64,000 nucleotides of DNA, taken from Crambe crambe (taxonomy: Eukaryota; Porifera; Demospongiae; Poecilosclerida; Crambeidae). The DNA lies in NCBI GenBank assembly GCA_963924555.1, contig OZ004581.1:3224001-3288000 (forward strand). Direction: 5' to 3'. The notes below the pieces were generated by a model. The model made no database searches and was not told the origin of the DNA. It saw only the letters and a list, made by a program, of their open reading frames with translations. Each line of letters starts with the position of its first letter. Position 1 is the stretch's first letter. Positions 12,401 to 23,034 of this stretch are shown here, in pieces. A program made the position numbers and the translations under genes.

Positions 12401-13181
12401 CCTGTGCTTTATTAAACTTGAAAGTGCAGTCTTGTACTCTGACCACGTTATTACTTGAGGCCCATAACAAGTTGTAATTCAAACCTGCACCATGTGATAA
12501 TCTGAAGTAAGGACAGGTGGAATTTATAATTTTGTAATAAGGAATAGTAGCAATGTTATTACGAAATAGCGTATTTGCAATGTTCAGTTTACTAATTTTT
12601 TTAGTACGGGAGCGATCCAAGCGGATGTAGAGACCTCCACCACCACATAATGATTTCTTGGCCTTTCCATAACTGAAGCTGCAGTTACTGATGTTTATTA
12701 CTGCATAGGAATAAAGTATAACCATCCCCAAGCCTTGACTCTCATTTATGTAAGTATTTGACATTGAGATCATGGTGCTACTTTGAATAAGAACACTGCT
12801 ACTGAACCTACTCTCATTTATCCATTGCACACTACCACAATTCTTTATTATAACATTTCGAAATTTAACAGTTAGGACTTTTATGAAGCTGATTCCTGCC
12901 GACTCCCCTTGGCATCTCAAAATGCTCATAGCTGTCCAATATCCATTGAAATACACAGCACGTTTATTGGAGAATTTCAAATCTCCATCCAGAGTAGAAT
13001 CATTGGGGCATAAAGTGATGCTGACAGTGTTTGCTTCATTGACTGCAGCTGATAAATTTCGGAGAGGAATTGAGAGTGAAGTGTTATTGCCACACACTTT
13101 AACATGAACAGTCTTTTCTGTGTCACCATATGTGACTAGCAGAAAGACATGCAGCAGATGAAGAATGCCACTCAAGATCAT
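9426..13181 (-). CDS. Beta-helix multi-pass membrane protein, receptor-like, copy B (1251 aa)
   Basis: Tandem paralogue of the gene at 2737, single exon, same plan: hydrophobic signal segment at the start, glycosylation-rich beta-helix repeats with GGG turns, a Cys-rich linker beginning LDCPPGYVSE, about eight membrane spans and a short tail. The start is the ATG matching Met17 of copy A, because sequence upstream is frame-shifted by a small insertion. The spans are nearly identical between copies, whereas the N-terminal third carries most substitutions and several indels (for example a missing Cys-rich stretch near residue 200 and an altered segment around GAGGSN). This suggests the ectodomain tip changes faster. 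The frame is intact, so it is likely functional. Confidence 0.88.
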   Translation of the reverse strand: MILSGILHLLHVFLLVTYGDTEKTVHVKVCGNNTSLSIPLRNLSAAVNEANTVSITLCPNDSTLDGDLKFSNKRAVYFNGYWTAMSILRCQGESAGISFIKVLTVKFRNVIIKNCGSVQWINESRFSSSVLIQSSTMISMSNTYINESQGLGMVILYSYAVINISNCSFSYGKAKKSLCGGGGLYIRLDRSRTKKISKLNIANTLFRNNIATIPYYKIINSTCPYFRLSHGAGLNYNLLWASSNNVVRVQDCTFKFNKAQDYGGGLNILINRLSSNNSIIFKNCTFHRNSAFGAGGSNVGYWFKYVTYILKHNKIVFINSTFSNNYSKQGGGTIIFSTIAESFDIESNEVTFINCSWKNNRARYSSAVKLNLQNQGTYNSKGLLPKVTFKNCIFEGNHLNTLTKLMNDKLAYVHKRGSGCFGSIGYKVQFNSSMQFINNSGGALYLVSSTVEINSGNAISFIDNTGYYGGAVGLFGTSILHLHDNITLNFTNNTAIVKGGAIYQEYIDTLEYISLRKCFFHYYNPKGKNGSITCFFRNNRLINSGSMTHSESLVHGHSIYMHSLKSCKSVMSLRSPFITNSYYTEYSGKVVRVIFQNSTGDEILTAGTKFKVKMNITYDFPVIPGKITHLPIEINDDFNRTVYRIYQALLKSNNSMLLDPNYMNVYYNKILLYGRPGERGNVTFSLSSIGEEEIILPVVMLDCPPGYVSEIQNGLNLCVCSTQGKQYLGISHCNQSRFQAVLKRGYWLGCSNIHVITSTHTCEKYIVSHTCPRSFCTNGEYFLPNTSSISELDSAICGEKRTGVLCGECRKEYSAFYHSGDLKCAHSSHCKLGWLFYLLSELLPVTVFFLVVVIWDIQLTTGAVQGFILYSQLFDTLLMTGNGQLPLETETFTSWLALKLLLNVFNLSFFTHDQLSFCLWRNASSLDMIAFKYVTVVFAFSLILLTIAALNFCRLDRCLKKIRIRGIKRNISSSILHGLSGFLVICYSQCTKISLQILTPAVIYSTESIQVNTVAFYAGSLKYFRGRHLLYAIPAIAFILTIVILPPILLLVYPLCYKVFSLLRIQESKFTRILCRIIPLERLKPFFDSFQGCFKDECRYFSGLYFIYRLSTLVTFASLQNLSLYYIAVEIQFVLMLIAHAWNQPYTTAWHNKLDAILFAILIIVNALTLFRYNHSSDTISVTTIRRIESIQIVIACFPLLYITVYTLREVLLKLRSYCVFCHKETKSDLAASLNLSLLDHNRNEEPHEAT

Positions 13182-14347
13182 AGTGATATTGATGTAAAAT
13201 GATAATTATAACTGATGAAAGTTTGTTCTGCTGCATGCAGTCAGGACTGGATTCTTACTTTATATAGTAAAAAGTATTAATTTGGGAAAATGTTATAATA
13301 ATTTTGGAATGGCAATTATCATGAAAACAGCATGATCATATATTATACGTAGCAATTCCAAACTATTGGTGATTGTGACCATAAATATGTAGCTAGCTAC
13401 ATTATAGAGTTAAACTCTAGCTTAGTTTGCTTCGTGGTCTAAATGAACATCTCGTGTATTTCCCATAGACCAAAATAAGGCATAGTTTTAACTGGCTTTT
13501 TAATTAATTACAAGCTGGCTGTGGTTTATGGGTGTTATTGCATACATGGCATAACTACCCGTTACTTTGATTTTAGCAGTGATGCCTTTCAAGTATGGCT
13601 TCACTCTGGTACAATTACATTTTTATAACACATAATAAGTAAGTATAGCTAATAATAGGAACTAGCTTCTAGCTATACCTCCTGTGACTAGCTATAATGA
13701 ACTATGTACTTATTACATCATCGCCTTATTCTGATATGCACAATTTAACTGCTGGCATTGAAGCTTATTGATCTATTTCGCTGTTTTGGGAAGGAGGAGA
13801 GCTATAGCTATCGTGAAAATCAATACTATCGTTTTTATTATGTGACCATACTGAAGTCAAAGCTGATGCATGGGAGTCTTTTTGGTATAATAGCTAGCTA
13901 CAGTGGTTCCTAACAACTTAAACTTTTAAAAATTGGATGGAGATAATCCAGAATTGAATTTTAGCATACTTTTCTAAAGATTATGATAGCTAGCTCTTGA
14001 TTTTCATGATCAATAGTTACTGTGGTTTTTGGGGAGCCATGTGGCCATATTGAAAACCAAAGTTTAGCTGATGAATGCATGGGAATCTCTTTGGTAGGTA
14101 GCTATCTGATCCCACACAACTTAAGCTTTTAAAAATTGAAACATTTTGGGTGGAAACTCCAGGAATTGACTTTTCTAAAGATTATGATAACTAGCTACAG
14201 CTTTGCTGGCTTATGAATATAGCTATGCAGCTGCATGTGTGCTTGCATGCTTATATTGCATTAACTATCCCAGTAGCTATAGACCACTTGCCTTTTGGGG
14301 CGTGTCCAAAACAGACTAAGATAGTGCCTCCAATCTGTGAACTAAGT
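13182..14347. other. Upstream region of receptor gene B
   Basis: Matches the region upstream of gene A (shared AGTTTGTTCTGCTGCATGC near the start and TTTGGGGCGTGTC near 14297). No open frame of note. TAGCTAGC words are frequent. Confidence 0.55.
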
Positions 14348-14502
14348 TCACTCTTTTCTAGCTCTAAGTGTTTTAATGCACCTGCACGAGAATGATGCTA
14401 TAATGCTCGAGGTGATGTAATGCACAAGCTGAAGGCGAGTGCATTAGCTACATCACTGAGAACATTATAGCATCATTCGAGTGCACCATGCGAAAAGAGT
14501 GA
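14348..14502. mobile_element. Inverted-repeat insertion in block B
   Basis: Arms TCACTCTTTTC and GAAAAGAGTGA bound a foldback of about 155 bp whose inner arms also pair (GAATGATGCTATAATGCTC with its complement near 14460). Block A reads straight through this place, so it arrived after duplication. Confidence 0.55.
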
Positions 14503-14512
14503 TCTAAACATT

Positions 14513-14888
14513 TTAGTGCTGATCACATGACTTGTGACCAATCAAATTCCAGTTGGTCCTTACAGAACCCTAGCCCTAGCCCTAGCCTAGCCCTAGTCTA
14601 GCCCTAGCCTAGCCCTAGTACCTAGCAAGCTCTAACACACTTTGGTTCAGTTAATGAGGTTTTCCTGTTTGAAACCCAATGTAACAAGTGAAATGCTAAA
14701 GTCTATAAAAGAAGACATTAAGATACTGACTTACTGTAAGCACTAGGGACTGATGCTGGAAGGTCATGGATCTTCCACTAGGCTCACGTACCTTCAGCAC
14801 AGTTCCTCAAGTGTGCACTAAATAAGTGCACATTAAAGCACACTTTTTAGAGGATCTGATTGGTCACAAGTCATGTGACCAGCACTAA
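14513..14888. mobile_element. Second inverted-repeat insertion, with TAGCCC array inside
   Basis: Arms TTAGTGCTGATCACATGACT and its near reverse complement ending GACCAGCACTAA enclose about 376 bp. Inside, 14567-14617 is a short array of CCCTAG/CCTAGC words resembling degenerate telomere repeats. No reading frame. Missing from block A. Confidence 0.5.
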
Positions 14889-16425
14889 TATAAAATGCTC
14901 AGTATTTTACCAAGTAGCTATTTTCATATAAAATGAATATAGTAAGTTTACCTAAGTTTCCATATTTTTGAATATTCTTCAGTAGCTATTTTTTCAATAA
15001 AAAATACTGATGAATCAGTATGGTTGGAGGCTGTACTAAAACAGATAATGAAGTTAATTCAATTAACTTCACTAAATTTCGAAAATGAAGTTAATTGAAA
15101 GCTCTGGTTGGTAGTTATAAAGTTATAATTCTGTACTGTGTAGGGCAGTTTTTGCCCTCCTTGTAGTGTAAAGTCTATGGAGATAGTAGTTACTGTGTAA
15201 GTTAACTATCATACAAAGTAAGTAATTAGCTTTGATGTTTTTGGTCTTTTATTATAGTTAGAGATTGATATCAGTGCAAAATTGAGCCCACATAGCTAGC
15301 TTTCATTTCAAAATTTCTATTCTACTCTGTTTTGGACACCCCCCAAGAGACAATATAGCTACAATTTCTTTGCACCCATACAACCACACCCGCTTTTTTC
15401 CAGCTAACCCCATTCAAATACCATTCTTAGATACAAACATTTCACTGTTAGTAATGGACACCAAAATTAGAACAGATAGCTACACAGTTAAAAGAATCTG
15501 TAAGACTACCACGTACATGTAAGATAAGGTTTTTTTGGTTATTTTTTATACAGTAACTAGCTATATGAAAATTTGCAATTGATGCATGGAGACATGAATA
15601 GCAAGCTAGCTAACATGTAAGGTTCATATACTGAGCACGCTCATAAAAGAGGTAGAGGGTGCTTAGAATAATTAGCTATAACTATCATCCTAGGTGGTAT
15701 TATTTGACTTCACCACATCCTTGCTCCTTCACTTGTATGAGTTCAACCTATGTAAATAACAAGTCTGCAGTATTGCACGTAGAGCTGTAGCACAGCTAGT
15801 ACACTTTGATCTCAACCGCAAGTAGACAATAACGATTATTATAGCCTGGGTGCCATATCCCTAAATACTAACCATTCCATTATTATTTTTTTGCACATTT
15901 TTTAAAGTTAGCTGCTATCTTATTATACTGTGTTAATATCTCTAGGAATCATCCTGCTGTGTAGCTGGTTCCCCCCAGATCCAATTGGAGAGGGGGGGAC
16001 AGATTGGTAATGTTCAGAGGCCACCCCCTAGCAAGCTGAGTGTGGTGCCGGGTGCCATTGCTCCAGTGATACCTGCCACGTACCACCTGCCAGGCCATTA
16101 GCTCAGGTCCAGCTAGAGCTGCTATAGAGTTCAATGCCTTACTGCAATAAGCCTGGAACCTCGTTCTGCTGGTAATTATTATTATTATTATTAACGCACG
16201 TGCGCACATGCAATCTAACTGGAAGCGGAGCCGGCAAGAAAAATATGCATTCAATTCAAGACATTATGGCTTCAAGAAAACGTTGTGTATGTCGTGTGTT
16301 TCAGTATCACAATTTTTGGCCCCAGACGTAGACATCGTGAATCCCTAATCCCTTGCTGCGCATGCGCAGCGGGTATCACTTAATTAATCTATACGACTTA
16401 TCAGCTCATGCTCAGGCTATCTAAC

Positions 16426-16432
16426 TATAAAT
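16426..16432 (+). promoter_or_regulatory. TATA box of CaaX gene 1
   Basis: TATAAAT within CTAACTATAAATACTCG, shared with the paralogue at 25110 along with a downstream GTCCATTTGGAAA-type block. It lies 54 bp before the ATG at 16480 and 62 bp before the ATG used. The conserved spacing between paralogues makes a core-promoter role likely. Confidence 0.65.
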
Positions 16433-16487
16433 ACTCGAGCTTGTATCCATTTGGAAACGAAGCTACAGTTTTTCAGGCTATGTCGAC

Positions 16488-19400
16488 ATGTCAGGCTCAG
16501 GAGAAGAAGCATGTATAGGAGCAATTACTGGAGTAGCAAGAGCTGGTGAAGCAATGATGTTACAAAATGGTATAGGTGTTTCTGCTGTGACAGGCACAAG
16601 CGCTGCAAAAGCAGGTGCTGATACTCATGTAACAGATCTTGCAGGTCTAAAGATTCGGTCAGCTGGTGTTGAAGCCAAAATTGGGAATGCAAGTGCAGGA
16701 GCCATGGCTACTCCTATAGGAGCCCAAGCATTTGCCAATGCGAATGCTGCTGAGGCAAGTGCCAATGCAGCACTTGTTGAAGATCTTATTGAGGCCAAAG
16801 CAAGAGCTGTTGCTGCTGAAGCGAAGACAACAGCTGGAGTTGGAGTTGCTCAACTTGGGGCTAATGCAGGTTTGTATTATTTTATGACTACTCACAATCT
16901 GATTGGTCAATAGGTGTGCACAGTATTGCATAGTTGTCAACCGTCCCTATTTTGGAGGCAGTGGGGGTTTCTAAGGTTTCTGGGAACTGGTCAAAGTTCA
17001 CACAGTGTACTCATCTAGCCAGATCGACAGCCACACAATTAGCTACTACAAGCCTATTGCCTGCCACGGAAGTCACAGACACTCTACTACAAGCCTATAA
17101 TTGTCTGCCACGGAGACACTCGGCCTTGCTTAAAAAGAGGGTGTGGTTAATCAGAAGTGGGCATGGTTTAAAAAATTTTTCATGCACACTTATGCGTGCA
17201 GAAGTGTGTTGTGACGTCAAGTTGGAACCTACGTATGATTGTTTGTGCTAAGAAACTAGTCAAGAAATCTCCTGTCCAAGGGACAGTCCCTCTTTTGTAG
17301 TAGTCTACTTTTGTAGAGCCTGTCCCTCCAAAAAGGTCATTTCCCTCTAACCAGATTAAAATAGTGCATTAAATTTGCTGATTTTGGAAGGTTGGGAACT
17401 ACAGTATTACATCTTGCACAGTAGGGCTAATAACTGACTAGGGTTTTCCCTAGGAGAGCACCATGTGGTTAGTCTCTCCTTAACTTTCCTTGGGAAAGCA
17501 CCACAGCAAGCTGTGGTTAGTCTCTTATAACTAAGAGCAGAAGTGCCAGAGTTACTTTCGATTAGGTGTTTGTCTGCAATTCAGCCTATGATTGTGTGTG
17601 GAAGAAGATTAACACCAACTATTTTATAAAATCATTATTAATCATTGCAGTTCCTACAGTGCACAGTATTGCATACTTGTCAACTGTCCCTATTTTGGAG
17701 CCGCAGTGGCAGATCCAGGGGGGTTTCTAAGGTTTCTGGAAATTGGTCAAAGTTCACACAGTGTACTCATCTAACCAGACAGCCACACACAAAATTACTA
17801 CAAGCCTATTGCCTGCGGTGCCAAGGAAGTCACAGACACTCTACTACAAGCCTATTGTCTACCACGGTTAATCAGAAGTGGGCATGGTTTAAACAATTTT
17901 CACGCACACTTATGCACGCGGAAGCGTGTTGTGGTGTCAAGTTGGAACCTATGATTGTATTTGCTAAGAAACTAGTCAAGAAATCTCCTGGATCCGCCCC
18001 TGGCCGACTCCGAGGGACAGTTCCTCTTTTGTAGTCGTCTATTATAGATCCTGTCCCTCCAAAAAGGTCATTTCTATTGTTGTCCCTCTAATCAGACATA
18101 AAATAGTGCACTAAATTTGGATGTTTTGGCTAATTTCCCTTGATTTTGGAAGGTTGAGAACTATGGTATTACATCTTGCACAGAGAGCAGAAGTGCCAGA
18201 GTTACTTTCAAATAGGTGTTTATCTGCAATTCAGCCTATGATGGGTGTCTTGATTCGGTGGAATGGACTAGTGGAATGGAATAGTGGAATGGAATACTGG
18301 AATGGTGGAATGCTTCAGAGGGCATACCTTATCAAGATCATCCAGCACATTATTGTCTAGATTGGTGGAATGGGAATATACTGGAATCTAAGATTTAGAT
18401 TATTAACACATGTTCCGACTTTGGCTTCCATGTTCTATTATTGCATGGGTATTAAATCTGTGCAACAATTGTACCAATTCAGATGCAGGAATCTATAGCA
18501 TATATCAGCATTAAAAGTGGATGTAGCAGCTTTGTGTTAAACATAACCATGAAAAAAATTGCTTTTGCAGAGGGTTGGAGTGCACAAGAGGAGACATGAT
18601 CATGTTGATCACCTGTTACTACTATGGATGTTTGCTGAGTAATATATCTACATATCACTTGAAGGTAGCTAGTAGCTATAGGCCTGTGGATTGGAATACA
18701 GTGCACAAGAGGAGACGTGATCATGTTGATAATGTTGACTACTACTATGGATGTTTGCTGAGTAACATATCTACATATCACTTGAAGGTAGCTAGTAGGG
18801 CCATGGATTGGGAACAGTGGAATGGAATACTGGACTAGAATACTACCAATACTATTGATCTAGCTAGTAGCTAGCTAGCTATTAGGCCCAGTTAACCTAT
18901 AATTCATTTCTTCAATGCTAACAAACATGCCCGTACCAACAATTGCATGTATGATAGCTAATTAAGTGATTGTTATTACTGAAACCTAATATAGAACTTG
19001 TAAGATCCCAGATAAATAATGCTGGCATCATTTTTTTGAGTAGCTATATATCTAGAAATGTTGAGTAATATTAGTTTATAGCTACAGTATCAGTCTGACC
19101 AGATGGTAATATGGAATGTGGATGTGGGATTCAGCATATGACAGATACAATACTCAAGAGCTGCATGCCTATTAGCTACCTTCAAGTGATATGTAGATAT
19201 GTATTTTCATTCATTACTCAGCAAACATCCTCAGGGAACTATAGGTGATCAACATAATCACATCTCTTGTGTTGTGCACTCCAACCCTCTGCAAAAGTAA
19301 TTTTTTCATGGTTATATTTAACACAAAGCTGCTAGCTATATCCACCTTTAACTGCATCACACTGATGCATCTGAATTGGTACAATTGTTGCTAGCAATCA

Positions 19401-21279
19401 CAGATTTAAGAGTCAACAGATTTAAGAGTCAAGCTATGATCAGCCCATAGATACACCATGATTAGCCTAACTGTTACCAAACTTCACACAACAACCAAAT
19501 GCCACGTGCTTAAATTTTCTTCTTCTTCTTCTTCTTCTCTTCCTCCCACGCGTACCTTTTTCGATCTGCCTGCAAAGTGCATGCATGTACGTGCCAGGGA
19601 ACGGGGCTAGCATGCAAATCGAGCAAGCCACTGAAGTCTCCAAAGTTGAACGCGCTGGACGATCATGATGAAATAAGCCTTTAAGTTTTAGAGCATTCCA
19701 CCATTCCAGTATTCCATTCCACTATTCCATTCCACTAGTCCATTCCACCGAATCAAGACACCCGCCTATGATTGTATGTGGAAGAAGATTAACACCAACT
19801 ATTTTGTAAAAATTATATAATTATTATTTTATAATTATTGCAGTTCCTAGGGTCGGGAAATATTCAGTTTGAGGCTGGTAGTATTGGCCTGACCGCAACA
19901 CAGTGCACTAAGATAAGAGATAACTAAGAGAGTTAGTGTTTGTCTGCAATTCAGCCTATTACTGTGTGGAAGAAGATTAACGCCAACTAAAGTCACAATA
20001 ATTATTATTTGCAGTTCCTACTAGGCTAGGATTGGGCAATAATCAGTTTGAAGCTGGTATATTGGCCTAACCCAATACTACCAGTCTCGAACTGAATATT
20101 CCCCATATTGCCCTCCCACTCATATGTACTGTACACAATATTAATTATGTACTGTCAGTTAGTGTGTGTACCAATATATCGAGAGTGCATTAGCACTCTC
20201 TATGTAGGGATGGCGGGTCAAAGGTCATACAAGACTGTATAAACCAAAACTCTTCTTTCTCTTCCACCCTTACTCTACAAGTTCTCAGAAGGCTACAGTG
20301 AAATACTACTTCTACACAGAAGAGGGAAGAATGTTTAAAAGTCTAGAATTCATTCGCTAAGTAACATAAGAAAAAAATGGAGTTCTTTTGTTCTGTTTCT
20401 TTATAATAATAATAAGATCAATGTACCAACTTGCTGGCTATAGTCATCAAAATTCTGTTCGGGCCATCTGTTAGAGCAGCACCTATAGAGGCTGATCTTT
20501 TGCTATTAGTTTTGACTAAGGCTCTACTTCACAAATCAGTGATATTGATAGCACTCGGAACACTATATAGCTAGCTAATCTTTCTACGCTATTTTGATGC
20601 ACATGCAAATGTCATTTACATTGCAAAAGTTTGATATTAAAATAATAGACAAAGCTAAATTCTTCAAACAGTGACTGTGTAGCTATGTACCTACAAAAGA
20701 AGTGGCCATCAATACTGCCACACTTACTTTCAAGTTCAAGCACTAAGAAAAAGGATAGAAACAAGTGAGTGCAAAAAATTCACAGGTTAGCCTAAAATCT
20801 AGCTGGGCTGTAGCTATAAAACAATCCCTACATTTACAATCCAGCTATGACAGTGGGGGGATTGTTTTCATACAAGGCTGCAGTACATTATAGCTACTAC
20901 ATGCAGCCCAGCTAGTTTTTAGGCTATCCCTACTTAACCTTTTTATTCAGAAGAAATTTTTTGCACTCATATAGAAACTAGATTTTTGATGAATTATAGT
21001 AATAACCTTATAGGTGCTTCGGTCACTACAGCAAAAGTTGAAGCTGGTTTAACCAATATTCCTCTGACAAATGTGAGTGCAGAAGGACCAGGAGCTGGAG
21101 CAGATGCTGGTGTGTCATGGAAGCATACAGGAGTAAGTGCTGGAGCGCACTTTGGTGAAGCCAAAGCTGGCCCGTTTCATGTTCGTGCTGGAGTCAAATT
21201 TAGTGCAGGAATTAGAAATGGTATCCCTGCGGCACATGTAGAATTGGGACCAGTTACTGCACCATGCTCAGTTATGTAG
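16488..21279 (+). CDS. Gly/Ala-rich CaaX-box protein, copy 1 (215 aa, two exons)
   Basis: Exon 1 is 16488-16869 and exon 2 is 21014-21279. Donor CAG|GTTTGT and acceptor TTATAG|GTGC give 382 + 266 nt = 216 codons in phase, agreeing with copy 2. The protein is small-residue-rich (Ala, Gly, Ser), with regular alternation that could form beta-strands or a repetitive matrix, and ends in CSVM. That is a CaaX motif whose Met favours farnesylation, so membrane anchoring is inferred. There is no signal peptide. Compared with copy 2 it lacks about 60 acidic and charged N-terminal residues: MSGSG joins directly to EEACIGAITG. An upstream ATG at 16480 opens a 12-codon out-of-frame uORF. The family is not recognised. 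The 4144-bp intron is full of transposons. Confidence 0.72.
16930..17401. mobile_element. hAT-like non-autonomous transposon, copy 1 (in intron)
   Basis: About 472 bp. The left end ATAGTTGTCAACC and right end GGTTGGGAACTA are imperfect inverted repeats. It is flanked by CAGTATTGC (16921-16929) and CAGTATTAC (17402-17410), a target duplication of 8-9 bp with one change. The related site at 28316 reads straight through without it. No transposase frame. Confidence 0.6.
17673..18163. mobile_element. hAT-like non-autonomous transposon, copy 2 (in intron)
   Basis: Second copy of the 16930-17401 element with the same flank (CAGTATTGC before, TGGTATTAC after). Because its flanks match too, it more likely arose by local duplication of a segment than by fresh transposition. 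Confidence 0.55.
18243..19763. mobile_element. Foldback-type DNA element, 1521 bp, perfect 72-bp ends, 9-bp target duplication
   Basis: Perfect 72-bp terminal inverted repeats (18243-18314 and 19692-19763) begin GGGTGTCTTGATTCGG and then consist of GGAATGG-type short repeats. They are flanked by GCCTATGAT on both sides (18234-18242, 19764-19772). Inner arms at about 18481-18840 and 19150-19390 also pair, and the left arm carries a direct duplication (units near 18579 and 18699), so most of the element can fold back. There is no transposase frame. A 9-bp duplication with long inverted ends resembles Mutator-like or foldback elements. Uninterrupted related sites exist at about 17581, 19950 and 29058. 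Confidence 0.8.
20182..20217. repeat. Dispersed hairpin-head repeat (CTCTCTATGTAGGGATG)
   Basis: A small hairpin (GAGAGTGC-TTA-GCACTCTC) followed by TATGTAGGGATG. The same head occurs at about 23772, 59044 and, decayed, 61718. Confidence 0.55.
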
Positions 21280-22560
21280 CTATGACTGTGATATGTAAAA
21301 AAAATTGTAGCAAAATTATTGTCTTCTTGTATGTTTTTTTGTTTGCTTTGGTTTTGTTGTTGTTGTTGTTGTTGTTGTTATTTTTTGTTTTGTTTTTCAT
21401 TTCGACAATTCAAAACATCAAGAATTTGGCCAAATCCTAAGTCAATCTTGTTCAGGGCTTCCTCTCGTGAGATTATTCTCACTGGTAACTATATATAGCT
21501 ATCACTCACTGGTAGCTGTGTAAGTGGAAATTATACATATGTAGAAGGTGTAGCTACCCTAATAATTTAAAGGAAAAAATATTTATTATAAAATAATAAA
21601 GAAAAATAGGGATGGTTATGTGTGCATGGTTCAGTTGCAGCAAGAGAGTGAACTTCAGTTAATTAACCCCTTACCCATCACCAATATTACCAAGCTACGA
21701 GCTAACTATTCCAACTTCACTCCCATGACAGGCCAAGATGAGATATGAAGTAGGAATAGTTAGCTCGTAGTTTAGTAATATTGGTGATGGCTAAGATATG
21801 GTTCAATAGAGGTTTCATCATAATATTGTATGAGCTGAAATGAATCTGATCTGGAAGGACATGCTATCTATAAGATAGCCTTTGACCTAATTTGTATGTG
21901 TGTCTATATAATTTTTTTAGGCCTTTACTGATACGTACCTTAAATTCACACCTTTATATGAATTGTGACTGACCCCACGCATGCTGTAGACGAATTACTA
22001 ATTAGAACTTATGATTTCTATTCAGCAATGAAGGCAGTTTTCCAAGTTAGACTACTGTTATGGAGGTATATTTGAGAGGTAAGTCAATAGAGTGACGTTT
22101 TTCAAAATTTGTATCGACACCGTACCATGTACCACGACCGATTGCTTCTTGCTGCGCATGCACACAGGGGTTAAAGATGCACAGCATTCCACAGGAGAGA
22201 CTCCTTCTCAGGAGGTCAGACAGAAATTTCAAGATCAAGGTTCTCAAAACCATGTAATTCTGCTAGCTATGTACAACACAAAATGAGATCGAGTTCTCAC
22301 CAAATTGATCAGTGATTGTATTTATTAAAGGGTTTACTGGAGGTGAGGCTTCAGCCATGAGATCCAGACCCAGAGTGCAGACATGCAGAATTTGTTGTTT
22401 GTTACTTTCACTGAAAAATGACAGGTCAAAGGAAGATATGCTATACTCCTTACTCAACTTGCCACCAACAAAAATGTTTTTGAATTCACAATTAGCTAGC
22501 TATGTCCAGGAAAAAGGTATGGAGCTTAATATGTGGATATTCTAAAAAAAATATATGACA
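21280..22560. other. 3' flank of CaaX gene 1, no gene seen
   Basis: Starts with a (TTG)n-rich 3' tract at 21355-21395 that is conserved after copy 2 (26160-26210) and near the pseudogene, so probably 3' UTR. An inverted pair, GCTACGAGCTAACTATTCC with GGAATAGTTAGCTCGTAG, sits at 21694-21775. Short open frames here have no protein-like character. Confidence 0.5.
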
Positions 22561-22566
22561 TTTGTG

Positions 22567-22661
22567 CCCAGTTTACAATGGATAAAGCAGCTGGCCTTGA
22601 TCTCCTGCGTGACAATAACCCTGCAGTGCAAGTCATGACTGCTATACTTTGGCTTCTTTGA
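22567..22661 (+). pseudogene. Decayed fragment of the 257/254-aa protein family
   Basis: A 19-bp run at 22572-22590 is identical to 30521-30539 in the intact gene, in the same frame (FTMDKA). Downstream, PAVQVMTAILWLL parallels the intact SSLQILTAALNSL at the right spacing, then a stop replaces the reading frame, with SKM-like sequence after it. Only about 30 codons are recognisable and nothing flanking matches, so this is a relic. Confidence 0.45.
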
Positions 22662-23034
22662 TCAAAGATGCCAGATAAAAATCACCGTTGAATATCTATA
22701 TATTTATTATAACCACACTGACAGCACTAATAATTCCAGTTGGCCACTTGTAATCAGTCTCCCCCTGGAGAGATCTGCATACAGGAGCAATCATAGATCA
22801 TGTAAGGGGGAGACCAGAGTGAAATAAGGATAGCTATATCTTTAAGTAGCTAGTTATTCAAGTTAATTATATAGGAGGTCAGGGCCAAGGGGTATAACTT
22901 AACTCTCTTGTTCATGAACCCTATATACTGCCAAACATCTAGCTAGTTAACTAATAATTAAATGGTACTTCATGCATGAATGATAATAGCTACAATGTGC
23001 TTTTGACTTCTGGTCCAGTTCTGCTTATACGGAA

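Larger units (their letters stand above)
8930..15930. repeat. Segmental duplication block B (contains receptor gene B)
   Basis: Direct copy of block A in the same order and strand. It differs by lacking the 2371-2628 element and by carrying extra insertions at 14348-14888. Coding identity is high while flanks have diverged through small indels, so the gene has probably been kept by selection. Confidence 0.75.
17525..20085. repeat. Direct repeat family of about 150 bp in the CaaX gene intron
   Basis: The unit starts near GAGCAGAAGTGCCAGAGTTA, then TGTCTGCAATTCAGCCTATG, GAAGAAGATTAACACCAACT and ATTGCAGTTCCTAGG. Copies lie at about 17525-17655, 18185-18242 continued at 19764-19910 (split by an insertion), and 19920-20085. 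Two further copies lie at about 28995-29165 and 29170-29330 in the pseudogene. Confidence 0.6.

Noticed and set aside
18479-18838. Paired frames of 87-100 codons on opposite strands
   Set aside because: They lie in the inverted and directly repeated arms of the foldback element, with no transposase-like motif.
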